From an uncultured Ruthenibacterium sp. (lineage in GTDB: Bacteria; Bacillota; Clostridia; Oscillospirales; Ruminococcaceae): 36,764 bases of DNA. The stretch is from the NCBI GenBank assembly GCA_944386565.1, contig CALXBO010000020.1:1-36764 (forward strand), read 5' to 3'. A program made the translations under genes and the position numbers. Positions 8,130 to 15,648 of this stretch are shown one piece after another. Position 1 is the first letter of the stretch; every line of letters begins with the position of its first letter. Under the pieces are notes generated by a model. It was not told where the DNA came from, did not search any database, and saw nothing but the letters and a program-made list of their open reading frames with translations.

Positions 8130-9391
8130 ACGTCCGGCTCACTCCGTCCGAAGTGCGCGGAACGGTCACCGCGCCGCCCTCCAAGAGCATGGCGCACCGC
8201 GCTATTTTGTGCGCGGCTCTCGCGCCCGGGCGCAGCCGTGTGGACAACCTCGCCTTTTCGCAGGACATCCTCGCCACGCTGAACGCGGTGCGCGCGCTCG
8301 GCGCGCGCGTGGAGACGGGGGATTCCTGGGCGGTCATCGACGGCCCGCAGCGCATCGCCGCACAGGACGGCGTGTGTGTGGACTGCGCCGAGAGCGGTTC
8401 CACGCTGCGCTTCCTCATCCCCGTGTTTGCCCAGACGGGCGCGGACGTGCGCTTCACCGGCCGCGGCCGCCTGCTCGAGCGCCCGCAGAACGTGTACGAG
8501 CAGCTCTTCGCTGAAAAGGGAATTGCCTTTACGCATACGCCCGCGGAAGTCCGCGTGCGCGGTCCGCTCCCGGCCGGGGAGTACGAGGTGGACGGCGGCG
8601 TCAGCAGCCAGTTCATCACGGGGCTTTTGCTCGCGCTGCCGCTGTGCGGCGCGCCGTGCCGCGTCACCGTGCGCCCGCCGTTCGAGAGCCGCAGCTATGT
8701 GGGTCTCACGCTGCGCGCAATGGCCGATTTCGGCGTGCACGTCTCCGAATGCGGTAATACATATAGTATAAACGGAAACGAAAAATACGTATCGGCGAAT
8801 CATACGGTCGAGGGCGATTACTCGCAGGCGGCGTTCTTTGCCGTGCTGGGCGCGGTGTGCGGCGGCGTGACGGTGCGCGGCCTGCGGGAGGACTCCCTTC
8901 AGGGTGACCGCGTCATCCTCGACATTCTCGCGCGCTGCGGCGCGTCGTTCACGCGCGAGGGCGACGCCGTGCACTTTGAGAAAAGCCGTCTGCACGGCGC
9001 GCGCATCGACATCGCGGACTGCCCCGACCTCGGACCCATCCTGATGGTGCTGGGCCTTTTCTGCGAGGGTGAGACGGTGCTGGAAAACGCTGCGCGCCTG
9101 CGCGTCAAGGAGAGCGACCGCATCGCCGCGATGGAAGCCGAGATCCGCAAGCTGGGCGGGCAGATCACGTCGGACGAAAACACCGTCACGGTGCGCGCGT
9201 CGCGCCTGCACGCGCCGGACACGGCGCTCGACAGCCACAACGACCACCGCGTCGTCATGGCCATGGCGGTGGCCGCGCTCGGCGCGGGCGTTCCCGCCGT
9301 GATCGAAAACGCACAGGCGGTGGCGAAAAGCTATCCCGATTTCTTCGACGTGCTGCGCTCGATCGGGGGAAAGGCGGAGGAACATGGATAA
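8126..9391 (+). CDS. aroA: 3-phosphoshikimate 1-carboxyvinyltransferase (EPSP synthase)
   Basis: An enzyme of 421 residues that transfers enolpyruvyl from PEP to shikimate 3-phosphate, the sixth step to chorismate. The two-lobed inside-out barrel family is evident from PPSKSMAHRA (catalytic Lys/Ser/Arg near the N-terminus), AESGSTLRFL in place of the class I GNAGTAMR motif, the Arg in LLERPQNVYEQL, VSSQFITGLLLALPL, the Asp in DCPDLGPILMVLGLF, VKESDRIAAM and SHNDHRVVMAMAVAAL. The variant in the GNAGT position suggests it is not a class I (glyphosate-sensitive) enzyme, which is inference only. The start overlaps the M28 stop. A 60-bp AT-rich patch (8751-8811) interrupts the otherwise GC-rich codon use without breaking the frame. 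Confidence 0.95.
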   Translation: MNVRLTPSEVRGTVTAPPSKSMAHRAILCAALAPGRSRVDNLAFSQDILATLNAVRALGARVETGDSWAVIDGPQRIAAQDGVCVDCAESGSTLRFLIPVFAQTGADVRFTGRGRLLERPQNVYEQLFAEKGIAFTHTPAEVRVRGPLPAGEYEVDGGVSSQFITGLLLALPLCGAPCRVTVRPPFESRSYVGLTLRAMADFGVHVSECGNTYSINGNEKYVSANHTVEGDYSQAAFFAVLGAVCGGVTVRGLREDSLQGDRVILDILARCGASFTREGDAVHFEKSRLHGARIDIADCPDLGPILMVLGLFCEGETVLENAARLRVKESDRIAAMEAEIRKLGGQITSDENTVTVRASRLHAPDTALDSHNDHRVVMAMAVAALGAGVPAVIENAQAVAKSYPDFFDVLRSIGGKAEEHG

Positions 9392-10229
9392 AATGAATTT
9401 CTGCATCGTGGGTCTCGGGCTGCTGGGCGGCAGTTACGCGATGGCGCTCACGGAAAAGGGCCACACGGTCACGGCCGTGGACGTGCGCGAAGCGGCCATC
9501 GACTGGGCGCGCCGCCGCGGCATCATCACTGAGGGCGCGACGGACGGCTTCGAGCCGCTTCTGGAGCGGGCCGACGCCGTCGTCATCTGCCTGTATCCGG
9601 ACATCGCCGCGCCGTGGCTGCGCGAGCATCAGAAGCACTTCAAGCCCGGCGTGCTCATCACGGACGTGTGCGGCGTGAAGGGGCATTATGTGGACGAGGT
9701 GCAGTCCTTCCTGCGCGAGGACGCCGAGTTCATCGCCTGCCACCCGATGGCCGGGCGCGAGGTGAGCGGCGTAGAATACGCGGATTGCGCGATGTTCCGC
9801 GTGGCGAACTTCCTCATCACGCCGACGGCGAAGAACACGCGGCGCGGCATCGCGTTCGCGCACGCGCTGGCGGACGACCTCGGCTTTGCGCGCGTGACGG
9901 AGCTCACGTGCGCCGAGCACGACAAGGTCATCGGCTACGTCAGCCAGCTCACGCACGCCATCGCCGTCAGCCTGATGAACGCGAACGACGACCCGCACCT
10001 CGTGGACTACACGGGCGACTCGTTCCGCGACCTCACGCGCATCGCAAAGATCAACGACAAGCTCTGGTCGGAGCTGTTCTTTGCCAACCGCGAGGTGCTG
10101 TGCGGCGAGATCGACGCGTTCACCGCGTCGCTGCTCGACCTGCGCGAGAAGCTCGCGACCGGCGACGAAGCGGGCCTGCGCGCGCTGTTCGTCAAATCCA
10201 CCGAGCGCCGCCGCCTGTTTGACAAATGA
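9384..10229 (+). CDS. tyrA: Prephenate dehydrogenase
   Basis: An enzyme of 281 residues that oxidatively decarboxylates prephenate to 4-hydroxyphenylpyruvate, the committed step to tyrosine, using NAD(P)+. The N-terminal Rossmann motif is GLGLLGGS. The conserved His residues of the family sit in ACHPMAGREVSG and SQLTHAIAVSLMN. The length ends at the helical dimerisation domain, so it has no ACT domain and no fused chorismate mutase; chorismate mutase is supplied by pheA elsewhere in the window. It overlaps aroA by eight bases with GGCGGAGG just upstream. An internal ATG three codons later (9393) is an alternative start. It ends the M28-aroA-tyrA operon. Confidence 0.93.
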   Translation: MDKMNFCIVGLGLLGGSYAMALTEKGHTVTAVDVREAAIDWARRRGIITEGATDGFEPLLERADAVVICLYPDIAAPWLREHQKHFKPGVLITDVCGVKGHYVDEVQSFLREDAEFIACHPMAGREVSGVEYADCAMFRVANFLITPTAKNTRRGIAFAHALADDLGFARVTELTCAEHDKVIGYVSQLTHAIAVSLMNANDDPHLVDYTGDSFRDLTRIAKINDKLWSELFFANREVLCGEIDAFTASLLDLREKLATGDEAGLRALFVKSTERRRLFDK

Positions 10230-10243
10230 CGTAAAAAAACGAG

Positions 10244-10275
10244 AAAAGCCTCCCCGGAAAGGGGAGGCTTTTTGC
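10244..10275. terminator. Bidirectional terminator between tyrA and the P-type ATPase gene
   Basis: AAAAGCCTCCCC and GGGGAGGCTTTT form a perfect 12-bp stem (10244-10255, 10261-10272) with loop GGAAA, and both strands have a U-rich tail. It serves two convergent genes. Confidence 0.92.
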
Positions 10276-10284
10276 GTGGGAATT

Positions 10285-12912
10285 TTATTTGCCCGCGCGG
10301 CGCAAAATGAACTTCACCAGCTCGACGATGGGGATCACGAGGATGGCGATGCCCAGCGCGACGAAGTATTCCATCAGGCTGATGTGCGCGAAGCCGAACG
10401 CGTCGGCGAGGAACGGCACGTACAGGATGACGGTCGAAAGCAGCAGGCTGCCCAGCATCGCGCCCCAGAGCACGACGTTGTGCGTGTTCAGCTGGAACAC
10501 GCTCTTGCGGCGGCTGCGCATGTTGAACGAGTGGAAGATCTCGGCCATGCTCATCGTGAGGAACGCCATCGTCATGCCGTCGGCGCTCGACGCGATCTCC
10601 CACACGCCGCTCTCGATGTAGTGGCCGACAAAGTAGGCGAACAGCGTCAGGATGGCGACCATGATGCCCTGATACGCCACGTCGAATCCGACGCCGCCGG
10701 CGAAGATGCCGTCGGTCGACTTGCGCGGCGGGCGCTGCATCACGTCAGGCTCGGGCTTTTCCATGCCCAGCGCCAGAGCGGGGAAGGTGTCCGTGATAAG
10801 GTTGATCCACAACAGGTGCACCGGCTGCAGCAGCGTGAAGCCCAGCAGCGTCGCGACAAAGATGCCCAGCACCTCGCTGAGGTTCGAGGCCAGCAGGAAC
10901 TGGATGGCCTTGCGGATGTTGTCGTAGATGCAGCGGCCCTCGCCGACAGCGCCCACGATCGTGGCGAAGTTGTCGTCCGCCAGCACCATGTCGGCGGCGT
11001 TTTTCGTCACGTCCGTGCCGGTGATGCCCATGCCGATGCCGATGTCGGCCGCCTTGATGGACGGGGCGTCGTTGACTCCGTCTCCGGTCATGGCCGTGAT
11101 GCAGCCGCGCTGCTTCCACGCCTTGACGATGCGCACCTTGTGCTCCGGCTGCACGCGGGCGTACACGCCGTAGTGCTCGATGTTGTTCGCGAGCTCTTCA
11201 TCCGACATGTTGTTGAGGTCCGCGCCTGTCACGGCCTCGGACGCATCCTTCACGATGCCGAGCTCTTTCGCAATGGCCACGGCGGTGTCCTTGTGGTCGC
11301 CCGTGATCATCACGGGGCGGATGCCCGCGGCGCGGCACTCGGCCACGGCGGCCTTCACCTCGGGGCGCACCGGGTCGATCATGCCGGCAAGGCCGAGGAA
11401 CGTGAGATCCTGCTCCAGGAACTCCGGTTCGGAGGAGGAGGGCATTTCCTTCCACAGGCGCTTCGCGCCCGCCATCACGCGCAGTGCGCGGTCGGCCATC
11501 GCCTTGTTCTCGGCGAGGATGGCGCTGCGTTTTTCCTCCGTCATCGGCAGCGTCTCGCCGTTCTCCTCATAGTGCGTGCAGCGCTTGAGGATCTCGTCGG
11601 GCGCGCCCTTCGTGTACTGTACGAACGTGCCGTCCGGGCACTTGTGCACGGTGCTCATCATCTTGCGGCCGGAGTCGAACGGGGCCTCCGTCACGCGGGG
11701 ATACTTCTTTTCCAGCTCCGTCTTCGAGAGCCCCAGAGACATCGCCCAGTTCACGAGCGCGGCCTCCGTCGGCTCGCCCTCGGCCTCGTTCTTGTCGTTC
11801 AGATAGGCGTCGCAGCACAGCGCCATGCCGGCCGCGGCGGGGCCGGCCTCGCCGACGTTCGCCGTGACGGTCATCTTGTTCTGCGTCAGCGTGCCGGTCT
11901 TGTCCGAGCAGATGACCTGCGCGCAGCCCAGCGTCTCCACCGCGGTCAAGCGGCGGATGACGGCATGGCGCTTGGCCATGTTCGTCACGCCGATGGAGAG
12001 CACCACCGTCACGACGGCGGCAAGGCCCTCCGGAATGGCCGCGACGGCCAGCGACACGGCGACCATGAACGTCGAGAGGATCGCTTCACCCGAGAAGCTG
12101 CCCGCGCGCAGCAGGCTGAACACGAAGATGAACACGCAGATGCCCAGCACCGTCCAGCTCAGGATCTTGCCCAGCTGCGCCAGCTTTTTCTGCAGCGGCG
12201 TCTGCTCGTCTTCCACCTGCGCCAGAGCGGCGGCGATCTTGCCCATCTCCGTCGTCATGCCGGTGTCGGTCACGACGTACTTGCCGCGCCCGTACACGAC
12301 GGAGCTGCCCATATACGCCATGTTCTTGCGGTCGCCGAGGGGCACGTCCGAGCCGTCGAGACCGAGCGCCTCGAGCCTTTTCGTCACGGGCACGCTCTCG
12401 CCCGTCAGCGCCGCCTCCTCGATCTTGAGGCTCGCGCTCTCAAGGATGCGCCCGTCGGCGGGGACGGCGTCGCCCGCCTCCAGCACGACGACGTCGCCGG
12501 GGACAACCTCCGACGAGTGGATGACCTGCTGACGGCCGTCGCGCAGCACTTTGCACGTCGCGGCCGTCATTTCCCGCAGCGCTTCAATGGCCTTCTCGGC
12601 CTTGCTCTCCTGATACACGCCCAGCACGGCGTTGATGAGCACCACCGCGAGGATGATGATCACGTCCGTGAAGCTCTCGCCCGAGTAGGCGGCCGTGACG
12701 CCGGAGATGAGCGCCGCAGCGAGAAGAATGATGATCATCGGGTCTTTCAGCTGGGAGACAAAGCGTTCGAAGAGCGTGATCTTCTTGCCCTCTGCCAGCT
12801 CGTTGGGACCGTGTTTTGCAAGGCGCTGTGCCGCTTCGCTGCCGGAGAGACCCGCCTCCGACGTGTTCAGCGAACGCAGGACTTCCTGCGCCTCCTGTTG
12901 ATACCGTTCCAT
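10285..12912 (-). CDS. P-type cation ATPase of the type IIA (SERCA/PMR1-like) class, probable Mn2+ exporter
   Basis: A pump of 875 residues with the complete P-type layout: N-terminal cytoplasmic segment, M1-M2 helices (about 58-95), actuator domain with TGES in EEAALTGESVPV, M3-M4 with IPEGLAAV, phosphorylation site DKTGTLT (D337), nucleotide-binding domain, hinge MTGDGVNDAPSI (about 605-616) and M5-M10. IPEGLAAV in M4 and WINLITDTFPALALG in M6 are what one sees in Ca2+/Mn2+ pumps, so sequence alone would say calcium-transporting ATPase. The upstream Mn2+ riboswitch argues that manganese export is the physiological role, as for the riboswitch-controlled pumps YoaB (Lactococcus) and MgtA (pneumococcus). 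AGGAAG precedes the ATG. Confidence 0.95.
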   Translation of the reverse strand: MERYQQEAQEVLRSLNTSEAGLSGSEAAQRLAKHGPNELAEGKKITLFERFVSQLKDPMIIILLAAALISGVTAAYSGESFTDVIIILAVVLINAVLGVYQESKAEKAIEALREMTAATCKVLRDGRQQVIHSSEVVPGDVVVLEAGDAVPADGRILESASLKIEEAALTGESVPVTKRLEALGLDGSDVPLGDRKNMAYMGSSVVYGRGKYVVTDTGMTTEMGKIAAALAQVEDEQTPLQKKLAQLGKILSWTVLGICVFIFVFSLLRAGSFSGEAILSTFMVAVSLAVAAIPEGLAAVVTVVLSIGVTNMAKRHAVIRRLTAVETLGCAQVICSDKTGTLTQNKMTVTANVGEAGPAAAGMALCCDAYLNDKNEAEGEPTEAALVNWAMSLGLSKTELEKKYPRVTEAPFDSGRKMMSTVHKCPDGTFVQYTKGAPDEILKRCTHYEENGETLPMTEEKRSAILAENKAMADRALRVMAGAKRLWKEMPSSSEPEFLEQDLTFLGLAGMIDPVRPEVKAAVAECRAAGIRPVMITGDHKDTAVAIAKELGIVKDASEAVTGADLNNMSDEELANNIEHYGVYARVQPEHKVRIVKAWKQRGCITAMTGDGVNDAPSIKAADIGIGMGITGTDVTKNAADMVLADDNFATIVGAVGEGRCIYDNIRKAIQFLLASNLSEVLGIFVATLLGFTLLQPVHLLWINLITDTFPALALGMEKPEPDVMQRPPRKSTDGIFAGGVGFDVAYQGIMVAILTLFAYFVGHYIESGVWEIASSADGMTMAFLTMSMAEIFHSFNMRSRRKSVFQLNTHNVVLWGAMLGSLLLSTVILYVPFLADAFGFAHISLMEYFVALGIAILVIPIVELVKFILRRAGK

Positions 12913-12946
12913 GTTCCGCTTCCTTTCTTTCTTGTGTGAGGCAAAT

Positions 12947-12990
12947 AAAAAAGACCCACGCGCAGCCGCGTTATGGACTGCGCGTGAGTC
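12947..12990 (-). terminator. Riboswitch-controlled intrinsic terminator
   Basis: On the minus strand GACTCACGCGCAG pairs with CTGCGCGTGGGTC (13 pairs, one G-U) across a 12-base loop and is followed by TTTTTT. Its first arm contains CTCACG, which is also the 3' strand of aptamer helix P1. The two structures therefore exclude each other. Confidence 0.9.
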
Positions 12991-13076
12991 TCAACATTTC
13001 ATCTCAGCCAGACCGCAGCGCGAATCGTGTGTTGACTGAACCCGCGCCTCTTACGCGCGGCGTTTACTCCCTCACG
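12983..13076 (-). promoter_or_regulatory. yybP-ykoY family (Mn2+-sensing) riboswitch aptamer
   Basis: Reading the minus strand, helix P1 closes as CGTGAG (13071-13076) with CTCACG (12983-12988). Right after the 5' strand comes GGGAGTA, the family's conserved L1 sequence; a CCGCGC/GCGCGG hairpin and then AGTCAACACACG follow, matching the conserved segment before the L3 region; the 3' end reads TTGAGAC, as in the conserved terminal GAGAC. This family binds Mn2+ and turns expression on. Here ligand-stabilised P1 would sequester the CTCACG that otherwise builds the terminator, which fits an ON switch. The assignment rests on my recall of the consensus. Confidence 0.85.
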
Positions 13077-13086
13077 TGTTGCAAAC

Positions 13087-13115
13087 AGTATACTCCGTCC
13101 GTGAAACAATGTCAA
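13087..13115 (-). promoter_or_regulatory. Promoter of the riboswitch-P-type ATPase transcript
   Basis: TTGACA (13110-13115), 17-base spacer, TATACT (13087-13092): near consensus. Transcription would start near 13080, giving a leader of about 168 bases. Confidence 0.88.
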
Positions 13116-13141
13116 TGGACGAAGTGTAAATAATTTGCAAT

Positions 13142-13167
13142 AAAAAAGCGGGCCGCAAAGGGCCCGC
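13142..13167 (-). terminator. Terminator of the Ser-rich lipoprotein gene
   Basis: GCGGGCC/GGCCCGC stem (13148-13154, 13161-13167) with a 6-base loop, followed on the minus strand by TTTTTTA. Confidence 0.85.
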
Positions 13168-13183
13168 AGATGTGCCGTATGAA

Positions 13184-13453
13184 TTACTCGGCAACGCTCT
13201 CAGAGGTGGAAGCGCTCTCGGCGACCAGGCTCTCAGAAGTGCTCTCGGCAACGCTGGAATCCTCAGCAACGCTGGAATCCTCGGCAACGCTGGAGTCCTC
13301 AGCAACGCTCTCGGAAACGGAAGCGCTCTCAGAGGTGCTCACGGAAGCAGCCGTGCTGGAAGAAGTAGCCTCAGAAGAGGAGTCGCCGCCGCAGGCAACG
13401 AGGCCCAGGGCCAGAACACAAGCGGCAATGCTGACAGCAAGAATCTTTTTCAT
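13184..13453 (-). CDS. Small Ser/Glu-rich repeat lipoprotein
   Basis: A protein of 89 residues: signal peptide with lipobox LVAC (C21 would be lipidated), then an entirely low-complexity tail of Ser, Glu, Ala, Val and Thr. Three exact copies of SSVAED/SSVAE stand in the middle, and ESASVSES, SESLVAE and STSESVAE flank them. No enzymatic fold can be placed. The tail is acidic and unlikely to be folded, so a cell-surface spacer or decoy role is conceivable but unproven. AAGGAG lies eight bases before the ATG. It has its own terminator and a long structured leader, signs of a genuine, regulated gene rather than a chance frame. Codon repeats suggest expansion by slippage. Confidence 0.8.
   Translation of the reverse strand: MKKILAVSIAACVLALGLVACGGDSSSEATSSSTAASVSTSESASVSESVAEDSSVAEDSSVAEDSSVAESTSESLVAESASTSESVAE
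13257..13310. repeat. Three tandem 18-bp repeats inside the lipoprotein gene
   Basis: Units start at 13257, 13275 and 13293. The first two differ at one base and the third has two changes. The unit encodes six residues on the minus strand, so copy-number change would preserve the frame. Confidence 0.9.
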
Positions 13454-13481
13454 GATGTATTTCTCCTTTTTCTTTCTTTAT

Positions 13482-13560
13482 GGATATCTGCACTCGGCGC
13501 ACAACACCGCAAAGCGGCTGCGCACCTCATGGCACTTTCCCGTGCCTACGGGTGATATCA
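13482..13560 (-). ncRNA. Structured 5' leader of unknown class
   Basis: On the minus strand the leader is bounded by TGATATC and GATATCC, which can pair end to end. Inside are nested hairpins: CCCGT/ACGGG or the competing GGCAC/GTGCC, and GGTGCGCA pairing with TGTGCGCC (two wobbles) capped by CCGC/GCGG. It ends about 30 bases before the lipoprotein start codon. The alternation between two hairpins sharing GGCAC resembles a switch. I do not recognise the family. Confidence 0.5.
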
Positions 13561-13572
13561 TACCGGGAGCTT

Positions 13573-13600
13573 GTTAATAATATATGAACAAACAGTGTAA
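13573..13600 (-). promoter_or_regulatory. Possible promoter of the lipoprotein transcript
   Basis: Minus strand TTTACA followed after 16 bases by TATTAA, in an AT-rich stretch just upstream of the structured leader. The -10 is poor. Confidence 0.4.
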
Positions 13601-13683
13601 AGGTTGTGTAAAATTGCTATCAAATTGTTTACATGTGCACAAAACAAGTGCGTTTGGTTTGTGAAAATCGTCAATTTGACGTC

Positions 13684-13711
13684 TTGCGAAAAGAGGTACT
13701 GTGCTTATAAT
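13684..13711 (+). promoter_or_regulatory. Promoter of the MATE exporter gene
   Basis: TTGCGA (13684-13689), 16-base spacer, consensus TATAAT (13706-13711). Confidence 0.6.
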
Positions 13712-13766
13712 AGGATAACGGTGCGGATGAATCCGCACGAGACGTCGGACGGGGGGAATCGGGGCG

Positions 13767-15122
13767 ATGCAGACCACGGCTTCGGGAAAAATCGACACAT
13801 CCGCAAAGGCGCTGGCAAAACTGAGCTGGCCTATTTTTGTGGAGCTGATCTTGCAGCTGCTGGTCGGCAATATGGATCAGGTGCAGCTCAGCCACTTCAA
13901 CGACACGGCCGTGGCCGCCGTCGGCAACGCCAACCAGATCATCACCGTCGTCATCCTGACGTTCAGCGTCGTCAGCCTCGCGGCGATGATCCTCATCAGC
14001 CAGTACCGCGGCGCGGGCGACATGAGCAGCGTCAACCGCATCTACACGCTGTCGGCGCTGTGCAATCTTGTCCTTTCAACAGCCATAGCGGTGCTCATCA
14101 TTGCGCTGCGCGGGCCGCTGTTCGCCGTGATGCACGTCCCGGCGGAGATTTTGCCCGAGGCGCGGGCGTATCTCGTCATCACCGCCGTCACACTGCCGTT
14201 TCAGGCGCTGATGCTCACGTTCTCGGCGTTTTTGCGTGCGGGCGCGCGGATGAAGTCCATCATGGCCATCACCGGTATCGTCAACGTGTGCAACATCCTC
14301 GGCAACGCCGTGCTCATCAACGGCGTCGGCCCGCTGCCGCGCCTCGGTGCGGCGGGCGCCGCGCTGTCGTCCAGCATCTTCCGCGTCGTGGGCTTCGCGC
14401 TCATGGTGTGTGTGTTCTTCCGCAGCTTCCCGGAGGCGCGCATCGCGCCCTCTCTGCTGCGGCCGTGGCCGCGCGATCTCTTCCGCCGGCTCATCGCCAT
14501 CGGCGTGCCGTCGGGCGGCGAGAGCCTGTCGTACCAGTTCACGCAGATGAGCTGCCTTGTGTTCGTCAACATGATGGGCACGTATGTCGTCACCACGCGC
14601 ATGTACACCGTCATGCTCGCGAACTGCATCTACCTGCTCATTTCCGCCGTCAGCCAGGCCGGGCAGGTCACGGTCGGGTATCTCGTCGGCGCGCGCGACC
14701 TCGACGGCGCGGACCGCTGCACGTGGCGCATCGTGCGGGTGTTCTGCCCGCTCACCGTCGGCATCAGCGCGCTGGTGTTTCTGGCGGGCCGCCCCATCCT
14801 CGGCCTTCTCTCCGGCGACGAGCGCGTCATCGCGCTGGGCTGCTCGGTTCTGCTCATGGAGATCTTCCTCGAGATCGGCCGCTCGTTCAACATCGTGCTC
14901 GTGCGCTCATTGCAGGCCGCGGGCGACGTGAAATTCCCCACGCTCATCGGCATCGCCAGCGAGTGGATCGTGGCCGTCGGGCTCGGCTACCTGTTCGGCA
15001 TCGTGCTGGACTGGGGCCTCGTCGGCATGTGGGCCGCGTTCGCCATCGACGAGAATCTGCGCGGGCTCATTTTCATCATCCGCTGGAAACAGGGAAAATG
15101 GCGCTCCATGAAAACCGTATAA
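13767..15122 (+). CDS. MATE family efflux transporter
   Basis: An integral membrane protein of 451 residues with about twelve hydrophobic helices in two repeated bundles, as in MatE (multidrug and toxic compound extrusion) carriers that export cationic compounds in exchange for Na+ or H+. The start LAKLSWPIFVELILQLLVGNMDQVQLSHF matches the family's first helix (a P in helix 1 and the MxDxxxLS-like stretch NMDQVQLSH). The second half restarts with LFRRLIAIGVPSGGESLSYQFTQM. GRS followed by VRSLQAAGDVKFP is also typical. Substrate unknown. It starts at an ATG preceded by GGGGAATCGGGG and forms a single-gene unit closed by a terminator. Confidence 0.92.
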   Translation: MQTTASGKIDTSAKALAKLSWPIFVELILQLLVGNMDQVQLSHFNDTAVAAVGNANQIITVVILTFSVVSLAAMILISQYRGAGDMSSVNRIYTLSALCNLVLSTAIAVLIIALRGPLFAVMHVPAEILPEARAYLVITAVTLPFQALMLTFSAFLRAGARMKSIMAITGIVNVCNILGNAVLINGVGPLPRLGAAGAALSSSIFRVVGFALMVCVFFRSFPEARIAPSLLRPWPRDLFRRLIAIGVPSGGESLSYQFTQMSCLVFVNMMGTYVVTTRMYTVMLANCIYLLISAVSQAGQVTVGYLVGARDLDGADRCTWRIVRVFCPLTVGISALVFLAGRPILGLLSGDERVIALGCSVLLMEIFLEIGRSFNIVLVRSLQAAGDVKFPTLIGIASEWIVAVGLGYLFGIVLDWGLVGMWAAFAIDENLRGLIFIIRWKQGKWRSMKTV

Positions 15123-15131
15123 GTTCGCTGC

Positions 15132-15169
15132 ATCCCGTCCGTGCCCCGCGCGCGGACGGGATTTTTTTT
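15132..15169 (+). terminator. Terminator of the MATE exporter gene
   Basis: ATCCCGTCCG pairs with CGGACGGGAT (15132-15141, 15153-15162), followed by a run of seven more T. Confidence 0.92.
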
Positions 15170-15178
15170 GCCGGGGTG

Positions 15179-15207
15179 TTGACAAAGCGCTTCGTTGGTG
15201 GTATGGT
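15179..15207 (+). promoter_or_regulatory. Promoter of the GntR-ABC operon
   Basis: TTGACA (15179-15184), 17-base spacer, TATGGT (15202-15207). The -10 lies within the left arm of the inverted repeat listed next. Confidence 0.8.
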
Positions 15208-15240
15208 TAGTTACACAAGCAATGAACCAATACACCAAGC
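15193..15240. promoter_or_regulatory. Inverted repeat operator, probably bound by the GntR protein
   Basis: CGTTGGTGGTATGGTT (15193-15208) and AACCAATACACCAAGC (15225-15240) form an imperfect inverted repeat with 16-base arms around the -10 and start site. The right part is also a direct repeat: TACACAAGCAATGAACC and TACACCAAGCGGTGAAAC. A repressor sitting here would block the promoter. Confidence 0.55.
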
Positions 15241-15267
15241 GGTGAAACGGAGAAAGGGGCGGATGGA

Positions 15268-15636
15268 TTGAACGCATCATTCAACGAGGCGTCGGCGATC
15301 TATTTGCAGATCGCGTCCATGCTGGAGGACGATATCCTGCGCGGCATTCTGGCCGAGGAGGAGCAGGTCCCCAGCACGAACGAGCTGGCGCGGGCATACA
15401 GCATCAATCCGGCCACGGCCGCCAAGGGAATCAATCTTCTGGTGGACGAGGGAGTTTTGTACAAAAAGAGAGGGATCGGCATGTTTGTGGCACCCGGGGC
15501 GCGCGGCGCCATCGTGCAAAAACGCAAGGACGCATTCTACGAAGCCTACGTCACGCAGCTTGTGCGCGAGGCGAAGGCGCTCGACATCACGAAAGAAGAA
15601 CTTGCCGCGATGATTGAAAAAGCGGCGCAGGGCTGA
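15268..15636 (+). CDS. GntR family regulator, YtrA subfamily
   Basis: A short regulator of 122 residues: winged helix-turn-helix (about 8-75; IYLQIASMLEDDILRGIL, then STNELARAYSINPATAAKGINLLVDEGVLY) and a small helical tail, the size of YtrA-type GntR proteins that lack a large ligand domain. Such proteins repress adjacent ABC transporter genes and respond to cell-wall-acting compounds. The start is TTG at 15268, eight bases after AGAAAGGGG. An out-of-frame ATGGATTGA (15263-15271) overlaps it, a two-codon reading frame that could affect initiation. It is first in an operon with an ABC ATPase 12 bases downstream. Confidence 0.92.
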   Translation: MNASFNEASAIYLQIASMLEDDILRGILAEEEQVPSTNELARAYSINPATAAKGINLLVDEGVLYKKRGIGMFVAPGARGAIVQKRKDAFYEAYVTQLVREAKALDITKEELAAMIEKAAQG

Positions 15637-15648
15637 GGAGGGGTTTTT

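Noticed and set aside
10081..12939. Very long open frame opposite the P-type ATPase gene
   Set aside because: It runs antisense to a clearly conserved pump and has the His/Arg/Val/Ala/Asp-rich composition of GC-rich antisense frames. The same holds for the long frames opposite the M23 pair (20306-23824), pncB (2012-3607) and the first ABC exporter (3468-5408).
13257..13310. CRISPR-like array
   Set aside because: The repeats are contiguous, without spacers, and lie in frame within a lipoprotein gene.
13482..13560. Lysine riboswitch in the lipoprotein leader, suggested by GAGGTGCG
   Set aside because: The block is shared, but the leader is less than half the length of lysine aptamers and lacks the other conserved segments.
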